From Synechococcaceae bacterium WB4_1_0192 (GTDB lineage Bacteria > Cyanobacteriota > Cyanobacteriia > PCC-6307 > Cyanobiaceae), in the NCBI GenBank assembly GCA_009926195.1, contig RFPK01000041.1, positions 1 to 11,221 of the forward strand: a stretch of DNA of 11,221 nt. The letters run 5' to 3'. A program made the position numbers and the translations under genes. Under the pieces are notes generated by a model. The model was not told the origin of the DNA. It ran no database searches and was given only the letters and a program-made list of their open reading frames with translations. Of this stretch, positions 1 through 6,827 are shown piece after piece. Within the stretch, counting starts at the first letter, position 1. Each line of letters starts with the position of its first letter.

Positions 1-534
1 GCGGGACCCGCCGGCCAGCAGACGCCCCAGGGCCGGCAGCACCAGTGCCAGGCGGATGAACGACACATCGGCCACCGCCAGATCGGGCCAGGGGTCCGCC
101 TCGCCGTAGAGCTGCTCGGGCTGCAGGTGACGCAGGTTGGTGCGCTCCTTCAGCACCAGACGCGGATCCGTGCGCAGGCTCCAGGCGGTCTGGCCATAGC
201 CCACATCGACGCCGTACACGCGGGCGGCGCCGTGCTGCAGCAGGCAGTCGCTGAAGCCACCGGTGGAGATGCCGCCATCGAGGCACACCCGCCCCTCCAG
301 GGCCAGCGGGAAGGCCTCGATGGCCGCCACCAGCTTCTCGCCACCGCGGGACACGAAGCGCTGGGGCTGCTCCACCTGCAGCTCCGCCTCCAGGGCCAGC
401 TCCAGACCCGGCTTGTCGAGCACGCGATCCCCGCTGCGCACCTTGCCGGCACGGATCAGCTGCTGCGCCTGCTGGCGACTGGCGGCGAGGCCGCGCTCCA
501 CCAGCTGCAGATCCAGACGTTGCTTGCGGGCCAT
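1..534 (-). CDS. tlyA: TlyA-family rRNA 2'-O-methyltransferase (S4 + FtsJ-like), 3' end outside window
   Basis: Partial: 178 residues from the ATG at 534 to the window edge; the family is usually about 270 residues. TlyA enzymes methylate cytidine 2'-hydroxyls in 16S and/or 23S rRNA using S-adenosylmethionine. The N-terminus (MARKQRLDLQLVERGLAAS, then QQAQQLIRAGKV) is an S4 RNA-binding domain over about residues 4-60. The linker motif RFVSRGGEKL follows at 59-68. The SAM-binding loop of the Rossmann-like domain is LDGGISTGGFSDCL at 85-98, and a second family motif ADVSFI is at 155-160. K67 and D156 sit where the first two residues of the FtsJ/RrmJ-type K-D-K-E tetrad are expected; the other two would lie outside the window. 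The start is the only one that gives a complete S4 domain. The gene is divergent from the small gene at 687. Some family members are annotated as haemolysins; the methyltransferase reading is the better supported one. Confidence 0.92.
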   Translation of the reverse strand, partial: MARKQRLDLQLVERGLAASRQQAQQLIRAGKVRSGDRVLDKPGLELALEAELQVEQPQRFVSRGGEKLVAAIEAFPLALEGRVCLDGGISTGGFSDCLLQHGAARVYGVDVGYGQTAWSLRTDPRLVLKERTNLRHLQPEQLYGEADPWPDLAVADVSFIRLALVLPALGRLLAGGSR

Positions 535-686
535 CGGCAGTGATCGCTGCAGCCTTCCCGCATCGTGCCGCAGCAGCGCTGAGGGGCCGTGACAAATCCA
601 CACGGGAAACGGAACAAAAACAGGCCCTGACGGCGGAAGGCTGGATTTGCTCCAGAGGATGGCGATCAGCTCAGGGAGCCCCCCCG

Positions 687-914
687 ATGGCGCGCCTCAA
701 CGCCCGCACCGCCAGCCAGCGCCATCCAGCGCCAGCCAGCAATGTGATGGAGCTGCTGCAGCCGGGCAGCTTCGTGAAACTGCGCAACCAGCCGGACGAT
801 CTGCCCCCCTTCCAGCTGATCCACTGCCGCGGCGGGCGCTGCTGGGTGCGCCAGCAGACCTGGGGCCCGCTGGTGCACTGGGAAGTGGAGCACCGCCAGC
901 TCACCGCCAGCTGA
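687..914 (+). CDS. conserved-looking small hypothetical protein, 75 aa
   Basis: Not recognised as a named family. The product is soluble, with a low-complexity N-terminus (MARLNARTASQRHPAPASN) and a compact C-terminal part beginning at MELLQPGSFVKLRNQPDD. The C-terminal part holds two cysteines in HCRGGRCW and several Trp residues (GRCWVRQQTW, LVHWEVEH). That Gly/Trp/Val-rich pattern would suit a small beta-barrel, but this is only an inference. The ATG at 687 has an AGGGAG ribosome-binding site at 673-678. The same frame is open back to 540, but upstream residues look non-coding. An internal ATG at 747 would give the compact 55-residue core alone, but no ribosome-binding site precedes it. 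The gene lies 73 bp upstream of purB on the same strand, so the two may be co-transcribed. Base composition and codon use resemble those of the neighbours. Confidence 0.7.
   Translation: MARLNARTASQRHPAPASNVMELLQPGSFVKLRNQPDDLPPFQLIHCRGGRCWVRQQTWGPLVHWEVEHRQLTAS
711..740 (+). repeat. three tandem 10-bp repeats (GCCAGCCAGC-like)
   Basis: Units at 711-720, 721-730 and 731-740 read GCCAGCCAGC, GCCATCCAGC and GCCAGCCAGC: two identical copies around one with a single mismatch. The unit length is not a multiple of three, so the encoded peptide (ASQRHPAPAS) does not repeat. They lie in the N-terminal part of the small gene starting at 687, just before the alternative start at 747. They could be a slippage product or simply GC-rich low complexity. 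Confidence 0.75.
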
Positions 915-987
915 GCGGCGCCTGCGCAGCCAGGGCTGGCAGGAGGGCCGTTCCATACATTGGTCTTGAAGTGAGCCCACGGCGGCC

Positions 988-2303
988 TTGATCGAGCGTT
1001 ACACCCTGCCCGAGATGGGCGCCATCTGGAGTGAGGAAGCCAAGTTCCAGAGCTGGCTGGATGTGGAGATCGCCGCCACGGAAGCCAACTGCGAGCTGGG
1101 CCGCGTCCCCGCCGAAGCCGTGGCCACGATCAAGGAGAAGGCCGCCTTCAGCGTCGAACGCATCCTCGAGATCGAGGCCGAGGTGCGGCACGACGTGATC
1201 GCCTTCCTCACCAACGTCAACGAGCACGTGGGTGATGCCGGCCGCCACATCCACGTGGGCATGACCAGCTCGGATGTGCTGGACACCGGCCTGGCCCTGC
1301 AGATGAAGGCCTCGGTGGCGCTGCTGCGCACCGAGCTGGACGCCCTGGCCGAGGCCATCCGCGAGCTGGCCCGCGCCCACAAGGGCACGGTGATGATCGG
1401 CCGCTCCCACGCCATCCACGGTGAGCCGATCACCTTCGGCTTCAAGCTGGCCGGCTGGCTGGCCGAAGTGGAGCGCAACCGCGAGCGCCTGGAGCGGCTG
1501 GAAACGGTGGTGAGCGTGGGCCAGATCAGCGGCGCGATGGGCACCTACGCCAACACCGACCCTCGGGTCGAAGAGATTGCCTGCGCCAAGCTTGGCCTGG
1601 TGCCCGACACCGCCAGCACCCAGGTGATCTCCCGCGATCGCCACGCCGAATACGTGCAAACACTGGCGCTGGTGGGCGCCGCCCTGGAGCGCTTCTCCAC
1701 CGAGATCCGCAACCTGCAGCGCACCGACGTGCTGGAGGTGGAGGAGAACTTCGCCAAGGGCCAGAAGGGCAGCTCGGCCATGCCCCACAAGCGCAACCCC
1801 ATCCGCAGCGAGCGCATCGGCGGCCTGGCCCGCGTGCTGCGCAGCTACGTGGTGGCGGCCCTGGAGAACTGCGCCCTCTGGCACGAGCGCGACATCAGCC
1901 ACAGCTCCGTGGAGTCAGCCACAGCTCCGTGGAGCGGATGATGCTGCCCGACTGCTCCGTGACCCTGCACTTCATGCTGCGGGAGATGACCGCCGTGGTG
2001 AAGGGCCTGGGCGTGTACCCGGACAACATGGCCCGCAACATGAACGTGTACGGCGGCGTGGTGTTCAGCCAGCGGGTGCTGCTGGCCCTTGTGGAAGCCG
2101 GCATCAGCCGCGAGGAGGCCTACCGGATCGTGCAGCGCAACGCCCACACCGCCTGGAACACCGCCGGCGGCGACTTCCGCGCCAACCTGGAGGCCGACGC
2201 CGACGTGACCTCCAACCTCAGCGCCGAGCAACTGGCCGAGTGCTTCTCCACCGACCTGCACCAGGCCAACCTGGGCGTGATCTGGGAGCGGCTGGCGATC
2301 TAG
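988..2303 (+). pseudogene. purB: adenylosuccinate lyase, frameshifted by a 20-bp tandem duplication
   Basis: PurB splits SAICAR to AICAR and adenylosuccinate to AMP, releasing fumarate in both steps of purine synthesis. The first frame runs from TTG at 988 to TGA at 1939-1941 (317 codons). It shows MIERYTLPEMG at the N-terminus, HIHVGMTSSD at 88-97, the catalytic His in GRSHAIHGEP (H141), and the flexible-loop signature GSSAMPHKRNP at 261-271 with the candidate catalytic Ser262/263. After HERDISHSSVE the reading switches frame because of the duplication at 1895-1934. The rest (MMLPDCSVTLHFMLRE through HQANLGVIWERLAI) continues in another frame to TAG at 2301-2303. Removing 20 bp gives exactly 431 codons, the usual length. 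TTG is the only possible start, since an in-frame TGA lies at 967-969. A GAAGTGAG at 968-975 may serve as ribosome-binding site. As written, the first product lacks the C-terminal helical domain. Family identity is very sure; whether the lesion is real is not. Confidence 0.96.
1895..1934 (+). repeat. perfect 20-bp tandem duplication inside purB
   Basis: The unit TCAGCCACAGCTCCGTGGAG occurs at 1895-1914 and again, without any mismatch, at 1915-1934. Only one copy fits the family sequence (ISHSSVERMMLP). Because 20 is not divisible by three, the second copy shifts the frame and leads to the stop at 1939-1941. The absence of any difference between copies suggests a recent event or a sequence/assembly artefact. 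Confidence 0.97.
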
Positions 2304-2737
2304 GCCCGGTGATAGGGCCCGCCCTGCTGGATGCTCAGGGCCCGGTAGAGCTGCTCCAGCAGCAGCAGCCGGGCCAGCTCGTGCGGGAAGGTCATCGGTG
2401 AGAGGCTGAGCTGCCAGCTGGCCTGGGCCTTGATGGTGGGATCCAGGCCATCGGCGCCGCCGATCACGAAGGCCAGCCGCTCCGATCCGGAGCCCTCAAG
2501 CCGCTGGGCGAAGGCAGTGGAAGGGAAGGTGCGCCCCTCCTCGGTGAGGGCCACCAGCCGCTCCTCGGGCCGCAGGGCGCCGCGGATCAGCTCCGCCTCG
2601 CGGGCCATGCCACCATCGCGCAGCTCCACGATCTCCAGCCCCGGCAGCCGCTTGAGATAGAGGGCCACGCCCTCGTTCAGCCAGCCCTTGCGGACCTTGC
2701 CCACCGCCAGGATGCGGATGCGGGAGGGGTTGAGCAC
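2300..2737 (-). CDS. rlmH: 23S rRNA (pseudouridine1915-N3)-methyltransferase RlmH
   Basis: RlmH is a SPOUT-class enzyme that methylates N3 of pseudouridine 1915 in helix 69 of 23S rRNA, acting on assembled 70S ribosomes. The GTG at 2737 gives 145 residues, close to the usual 140-160. Visible hallmarks are RIRILAVGKVRKGW near the N-terminus, FVIGGADGLD (the SAM-binding trefoil-knot loop), the block LSLSPMTFPHELARLLLLEQ, and the terminal GGPYHRA that matches the family's HR-type C-terminus. The frame stays open to 2815, but the extra 26 residues are unlike the family and would overlap the small plus-strand ORF at 2791, so the GTG was chosen. No strong ribosome-binding site is visible before it. 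The gene converges with purB, and the two stop codons share bases of one CTAG at 2300-2303. Confidence 0.95.
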   Translation of the reverse strand: MLNPSRIRILAVGKVRKGWLNEGVALYLKRLPGLEIVELRDGGMAREAELIRGALRPEERLVALTEEGRTFPSTAFAQRLEGSGSERLAFVIGGADGLDPTIKAQASWQLSLSPMTFPHELARLLLLEQLYRALSIQQGGPYHRA

Positions 2738-2790
2738 GGGGCGCGAACCTGGCTGCTGGCACGCTACCGGCAACTGACGCCACGGCCGCC

Positions 2791-2898
2791 ATGCCCCCAG
2801 CCCTGCTCTGGACACCCTATGCCGACTGGATCTACACAGCTGTCAGCACCACCGGGCTACTGCTGATCGTCTGGCTGGTGCTCAGGCCGCGGGGGTGA
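2791..2898 (+). CDS. possible single-pass small membrane protein, 35 aa
   Basis: This short ORF starts at ATG 2791 and ends at TGA 2896-2898. The product opens MPPALLWTPYADW and then has one hydrophobic stretch (TGLLLIVWLVL, about residues 21-31) followed by a positively charged RPRG end, so the C-terminus would face the cytoplasm. Size and layout resemble the one-helix subunits of cyanobacterial membrane complexes, but the sequence matches none that I recognise. It starts 53 bp from the rlmH GTG on the opposite strand, which leaves room for divergent promoters. No convincing ribosome-binding site is visible before the ATG. It may be a chance ORF; the sharply bounded hydrophobic segment and arginine ending are the main argument for a gene. 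Confidence 0.42.
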   Translation: MPPALLWTPYADWIYTAVSTTGLLLIVWLVLRPRG

Positions 2899-2917
2899 TC
2901 AATGGGCCGGGCACTGG

Positions 2918-3281
2918 CTAGTAGCCATGACGGAGCCGGCGGATCTGCAGCTCAATCTGTCTGTACTCCTGTTGAGCCGCAGCGCGCGACTGCAGCAGCT
3001 CCTCGGATGGAGCTCCGGAGCACGCGCCGATCGCGTCTTCAAGGCTGCGCAGAACGTACAGCTGCTCAACGAGCCTCTGCTCTAGATCTTCCAGCTGGTG
3101 AGCCCAGAGAAGAGGCCTGCCCTTTGCACGCGTCACGATCAGCACCTCTGCGAGACAGCCGCGCCATCCAGTCGGCCTGGCCAATGATGACACTGCGGCT
3201 CAGCTCCCGGGCCGCGATCATGGCGACTTGATCACGTGAGTGAAGTGAGCTACTGCTGCGCTCATTGAGATCGCACCACAA
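2918..3281 (-). pseudogene. unrecognised helical/coiled-coil protein, apparently frameshifted near 3152
   Basis: Two overlapping minus-strand frames each look protein-like over only part of their length. The upstream frame (from 3281, or ATG 3221) reads RDQVAMIAARELSRSVIIGQ, then ADWMARLS, ending at about 3153. After that it turns into improbable sequence before its stop at 3066. The downstream frame reads AEVLIVTRAKGRPLLWAHQL from 3151, then a Glu/Leu/Gln-rich helical part (QLEDLEQRLVEQLYVLRSLE; QQEYRQIELQIRRLRHGY), and stops at 2918. Skipping one base at about 3152 would join them as ADWMARLS-AEVLIVTR, a protein of roughly 100-120 residues with a probable coiled coil. No family was recognised. 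Alternatives: the downstream 91-residue frame alone is the gene (start 3193), or both are chance ORFs. It faces away from the 35-codon ORF and lies beside the low-GC stretch. Confidence 0.45.
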
Positions 3282-3851
3282 AGCGCTCTTGCTTCACCTC
3301 TATACATCCCAAATCACACCTCACAGCCATGAAATTACTCAGGCTCCGCTGGCTCTAGATTCCGCTCATCTTCGCAACGGCAGGGGCAGGGCATGGGGCC
3401 TGGGTGTTGCAGCGCACAGAGGGGATTTGCGTAGGCCTGTCTATTGAACGACTGCGGTACGCACAGCTCAATGATCAGCAACACTTGGAATTAAGCTGTC
3501 TTGGCGCTCATGCCCGTATCGATGCGGCGAGGGGCCATGCAAGACCAGCCTGCAGGAGCATCCTGAAACAAGCTGGATTACTGCCATGACTTGACCGCCA
3601 CCGCAAGACCGCGAGCGACGACATCACCGGACGCCCGAACCCACCCTTAAGCCTCCTGATTGCTTAGCCAGCTTCGCCTTGCTGCAATGGCTCTGGGCCA
3701 TCACAATGGAGACGGCGCTGATCAGCCAGCGGGGATTATCCGACGAGTTGTTTGAAGACATTCAATTCATCGAACAAGCCCAAACAGAGCCTCTGAACAC
3801 CTGAATTCTCAGGCAAGCGGACAGTGGGCCTCGTCAGGATGGATGCTCAAT
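3282..3851. other. low-GC stretch without a convincing gene
   Basis: About 570 bp with no recognisable gene. Three 60-bp lines counted by eye have roughly 48%, 58% and 47% G+C (3301-3360, 3481-3540, 3721-3780), against about 73% for a line of bioF (7141-7200). Only short ORFs occur: 60 codons from 3265, 61 codons from 3404, and a 32-codon ORF at 3706-3804 (METALISQRGLSDELFEDIQ at its start) whose frame is open further upstream. None has a clear ribosome-binding site or known motif. The stretch looks like decayed or acquired sequence. It contains the 3' flank of the helicase gene, but no stem-loop with a T-run that would be a confident terminator. Confidence 0.5.
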
Positions 3852-6761
3852 TCAAATCACGGACGTAATTGATGTTTCCGGCGGCAGCACAGCCAATGCT
3901 TCTGCAGGTGATTCTTCATCCACCGGTGGCTCCAGCGGCCCCGCTACCCGCGCCGTGGCGGGGTTGGCGCCAGCGCCCGCGGCGGCCAGCAGGTCGATCG
4001 GTTCGCACACCGGGAAGCGGTTGATCGCCTTGAGGGCGGCGCGGGCCTTGCTGCGCAGCTGTTCGCTGATCGCCTCGCAGTAGGGGATCTGGGCCAGCAG
4101 ATCCACGGTGCGGCGCATGATCCGCACCACATCGCCCTCATCGAGCGAGGTGTTGGCGATCAGATCGTTCCAGCTCACGCCCCTGGCCCAGGCGTGCACC
4201 AGGCCCATCAGCTCTTCCTCGTACCAGAGCGGCATCACCACGTGGGCGCGCTCCTGCTGGCGCTGCAGTTCGCGGCGCAGGCCGCGCAGGTCGTGCATGG
4301 CCTCCTCGGCGGCGGGCGGCGGCGGGAAACCGCTCCACAGATCCGGGCGGTTCACCTCGGTGGAGATCGCCTCCAGCACCGCCGCCAGATCCGCAGGCTC
4401 CAGCTCATCGAGGTGGCCGCTCATCAGCGCCAGCCCCAGCCAGAGCTCGTTGTCGCCGCGCAGGGCGGCCACGGTGCGGCCGATCTCGGTGGGTTCGAGC
4501 CCCTCCTCACCGGCCAGGCAGCCGAAGAAGCGCAGGATCTCGATCAGGGCCAGGAAGGTGTCCCAGTGGCGGTTGGCGCGGAAGTGCAGGATCCGCTGCC
4601 GCTCCTCGATCTCCGCCTCCAGCTCCTCGATGCGGAAGCGCTGTTTCTTCAGCTTCTTGCGATCACCGGCCCCGTGGGCCGGGTGCAGCTCCAGGGCCAG
4701 CTCCAGCTCCCGCACCAGGTGCGCCTGGGCCTGCACCTCACCGGCCAGGTCGTACTGGGGGGTGGCCATGTCATGGCGGCGGGCCATGTGCGCCACCGCC
4801 AGGGCCAGGCCACCGCTGGCCTGATCGCCGTGGCGCAGCTCACCGGAGCGGTGCATCTCGGGCGCATCCACCTCCCTCACCTGCAGGCAGCTCAGCTCGG
4901 CGTGCAGGGCCACCACGGCGCTGCAGGGCAGCAGCACCCAGACGTTCTCATCGGTGAGGCAGAGCAGCAGCGGGAACTGGCCCGGCCCCTCCACCTTCTC
5001 CACCACCACCGCCGGGGTGACACGGCTGCGCAGCACCGGCGCCTTCAGGCTCACCAGGGTGCCCTCGCTGGCGAAGCGCAGCGCCAGGGTGAGCTCATGG
5101 GCCAGGGTCTCCTCGGCCTGCTGCTGCAGGATCCGCAGCAGCCGCCGCTCCTCGCGCAGGCGGCCGCGCTGCTTCTCGTAGTCCTCGAAGTCGTCCCAGG
5201 CGACCTCCACGGCCTCACCGCTCAGCTGGCTCAGCTGGGCACGCAGCTCGCTGATGCGCGCCTCGTCCTCAACCAGATCCAGGGTGGCGAGATAGCGGCC
5301 GAAGCTGCGCTCCACCAGCTCCCTGGCCTTGGCCAGGTCGTGGCGCTGCAGCAGGTTGAGCACCATGCCATAGCTGGGGGTGAACTGGCTCACCAGCGGA
5401 TCGGCCGGCGCCAGGGCCAGCTGGCCCGCCTCGCGCACCCCCTCGAAGCGGCTCTGCACCGTCACCACATAACCCTGGGTGTCGAGACCGCGGCGGCCGG
5501 CCCGGCCCGCCATCTGCAGGAACTCGCTGCCCATCAGCGGCCGGTGGCCCCGCTCGGTGCGCTTGGAGAGGGCCGAGATCACGGTGCTGCGGGCCGGCAT
5601 GTTGATGCCCGCCGCCAGGGTTTCGGTGGCGAACACCACCTTCACCAGCCCCTGCTGGAACAGCTCCTCGATCAGTTCCTTCCAGGCCGGCAGCACACCG
5701 GCGTGGTGGGCGGCGATGCCGCGCAGCAGGGCGTCGTCGTGGCCGCCATCGCGCACGGCCTCCGGTGTGGCGGCGATGAAGGCCTCCAGCCGGGCGGCAA
5801 TGCGGGCCTGCTCCTCGGGCGTGACCAGGCAGACCTTGCCCAGATCGCGCACGGCCTTGTCGCAGCCGCGGCGACTGAAGATGAAATAGATGGCCGGCAG
5901 CATCTCCCGCTCCGCCATCTGCGCCACCACGAAGCCCAGGGGCGGGGCTTCAGGCTGGGGCGGCTTCGGGGTCTTGGGGCCCTTGCGCTTGTTGCCCTTC
6001 GGCGCGCGCCACACCTTGCAGTTGGGGTGCAGACCGGTGCCCTCGTCGTTGAGCAGCGGGTGCAGACCCTTGGCGCTGCAGAAGCTGAAGGCCAGCGGCA
6101 CCGGCCGGAAATCGCTGAGCACCAGCCGGGTGGGGCCATGCACCCGCTCGATCCAATCGGTGAGCTGACCGGCATTGGCCACCGTGGCCGAGAGGGCCAC
6201 CAGCTGCACCGAGGGCGGGCAGTGAATGATCGATTCCTCCCACACCGTGCCGCGCTGGGAGTCGTTCATGTAGTGGCACTCATCGAGCACCACCGCCTCC
6301 ACATCCGCCAGGGGGTCGTCGCCGGAATCCGCTTCCGCGTAGAGCATGTTGCGGAAGATCTCGGTGGTCATCACCACCACCGAAGCCTCGCGGTTCACCG
6401 TGAGATCGCCGGTCATCAGGCCAACGCGCTCGCTGCCGAACTGCTCGCGGAAATCGCGCAGCTTCTGGTTCGACAGCGCCTTGAGCGGCGTTGTGTAGAA
6501 GACCTTCTGGCCGTGGGCCAGGGCGCGGTGAATGGCGTACTCGCCCACCAGCGTCTTGCCGGAGCCGGTGGGGGCGCTCACCACCACCGAATGGCCCTGG
6601 TTCAGGGCATCGATCGCCTCCAGCTGGAAGCCATCGAGCGGAAACGGAAACAGCTCCTGCAGGGGCGGAACAGGCAGCAGCCCGGCTGGGGCGGACACCT
6701 CCATGCGCGCGTCAGCAGGCGCGGGGGCTGGCTGGGATGCCTCGGGGCGGCGGCTGGTCAT
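3852..6761 (-). CDS. Ski2/Mtr4-like DECH-box RNA helicase with C-terminal DSHCT domain
   Basis: Superfamily 2 ATP-dependent helicase of 969 residues. Ski2/Mtr4-type enzymes unwind RNA for processing or decay; cyanobacterial members and the plant chloroplast helicase ISE2 belong to this group. In order: FQLEAI (45-50), Walker A APTGSGKT (63-70), TTPLKALSNQK (90-100), motif II DECH (160-163), SAT (191-193), a Lys/Pro-rich insert (about 254-272), the second RecA domain with FSRRGCDKAV (295-304) and FATETLAAGINMPAR (377-391), and motif VI QMAGRAGRRGLD (416-427). A long helical middle follows, with motifs typical of the DSHCT end (NELWLGLALMSGHLDELEP; GDVVRIMRRTVDLLAQI) over about 740-915. All main catalytic motifs are intact. 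The ATG at 6761 has an AGGA ribosome-binding site six bases upstream. The gene is divergent from bioF across 66 bp. The specific RNA substrate cannot be told from sequence. Confidence 0.93.
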   Translation of the reverse strand: MTSRRPEASQPAPAPADARMEVSAPAGLLPVPPLQELFPFPLDGFQLEAIDALNQGHSVVVSAPTGSGKTLVGEYAIHRALAHGQKVFYTTPLKALSNQKLRDFREQFGSERVGLMTGDLTVNREASVVVMTTEIFRNMLYAEADSGDDPLADVEAVVLDECHYMNDSQRGTVWEESIIHCPPSVQLVALSATVANAGQLTDWIERVHGPTRLVLSDFRPVPLAFSFCSAKGLHPLLNDEGTGLHPNCKVWRAPKGNKRKGPKTPKPPQPEAPPLGFVVAQMAEREMLPAIYFIFSRRGCDKAVRDLGKVCLVTPEEQARIAARLEAFIAATPEAVRDGGHDDALLRGIAAHHAGVLPAWKELIEELFQQGLVKVVFATETLAAGINMPARSTVISALSKRTERGHRPLMGSEFLQMAGRAGRRGLDTQGYVVTVQSRFEGVREAGQLALAPADPLVSQFTPSYGMVLNLLQRHDLAKARELVERSFGRYLATLDLVEDEARISELRAQLSQLSGEAVEVAWDDFEDYEKQRGRLREERRLLRILQQQAEETLAHELTLALRFASEGTLVSLKAPVLRSRVTPAVVVEKVEGPGQFPLLLCLTDENVWVLLPCSAVVALHAELSCLQVREVDAPEMHRSGELRHGDQASGGLALAVAHMARRHDMATPQYDLAGEVQAQAHLVRELELALELHPAHGAGDRKKLKKQRFRIEELEAEIEERQRILHFRANRHWDTFLALIEILRFFGCLAGEEGLEPTEIGRTVAALRGDNELWLGLALMSGHLDELEPADLAAVLEAISTEVNRPDLWSGFPPPPAAEEAMHDLRGLRRELQRQQERAHVVMPLWYEEELMGLVHAWARGVSWNDLIANTSLDEGDVVRIMRRTVDLLAQIPYCEAISEQLRSKARAALKAINRFPVCEPIDLLAAAGAGANPATARVAGPLEPPVDEESPAEALAVLPPETSITSVI

Positions 6762-6827
6762 ACCTGATCCTATGGGCGCCGCGACTGGGCAGACTGAACC
6801 GATCCCTTCCCGGATGGACCGGCCCAG

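Noticed and set aside
254..300. GGTGG/CCACC-type palindromic patches that might be regulatory
   Set aside because: They are codons of the TlyA SAM-binding region (GISTGG) on the minus strand.
901..1902. 333-codon minus-strand frame opposite purB
   Set aside because: It mirrors purB codons and has the same His/Gly/Ala-rich antisense composition; no motif or ribosome-binding site.
2738..2815. Longer rlmH start adding 26 residues
   Set aside because: The extra residues do not resemble the family N-terminus and would overlap the divergent small ORF; the GTG at 2737 gives the usual length.
3404..3589. 61-codon plus-strand ORF in the low-GC stretch
   Set aside because: No ribosome-binding site, no known motif and no supporting neighbour; kept only as part of the description of the stretch.
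3800..3813. Inverted repeat CCTGA-ATTC-TCAGG as a terminator for the helicase gene
   Set aside because: The stem is only five base pairs and no T-run follows on either strand.
4488..4503. GGTTCGAGCCC resembling a tRNA T-arm
   Set aside because: It lies within the helicase coding sequence and no acceptor stem or anticodon arm can be paired around it.
4194..6767. Stop-free 857-codon frame on the plus strand across the helicase gene
   Set aside because: It is antisense to an intact helicase with all motifs. Its product is His/Gln/Leu-rich without domains, as expected from high third-position GC on the opposite strand.
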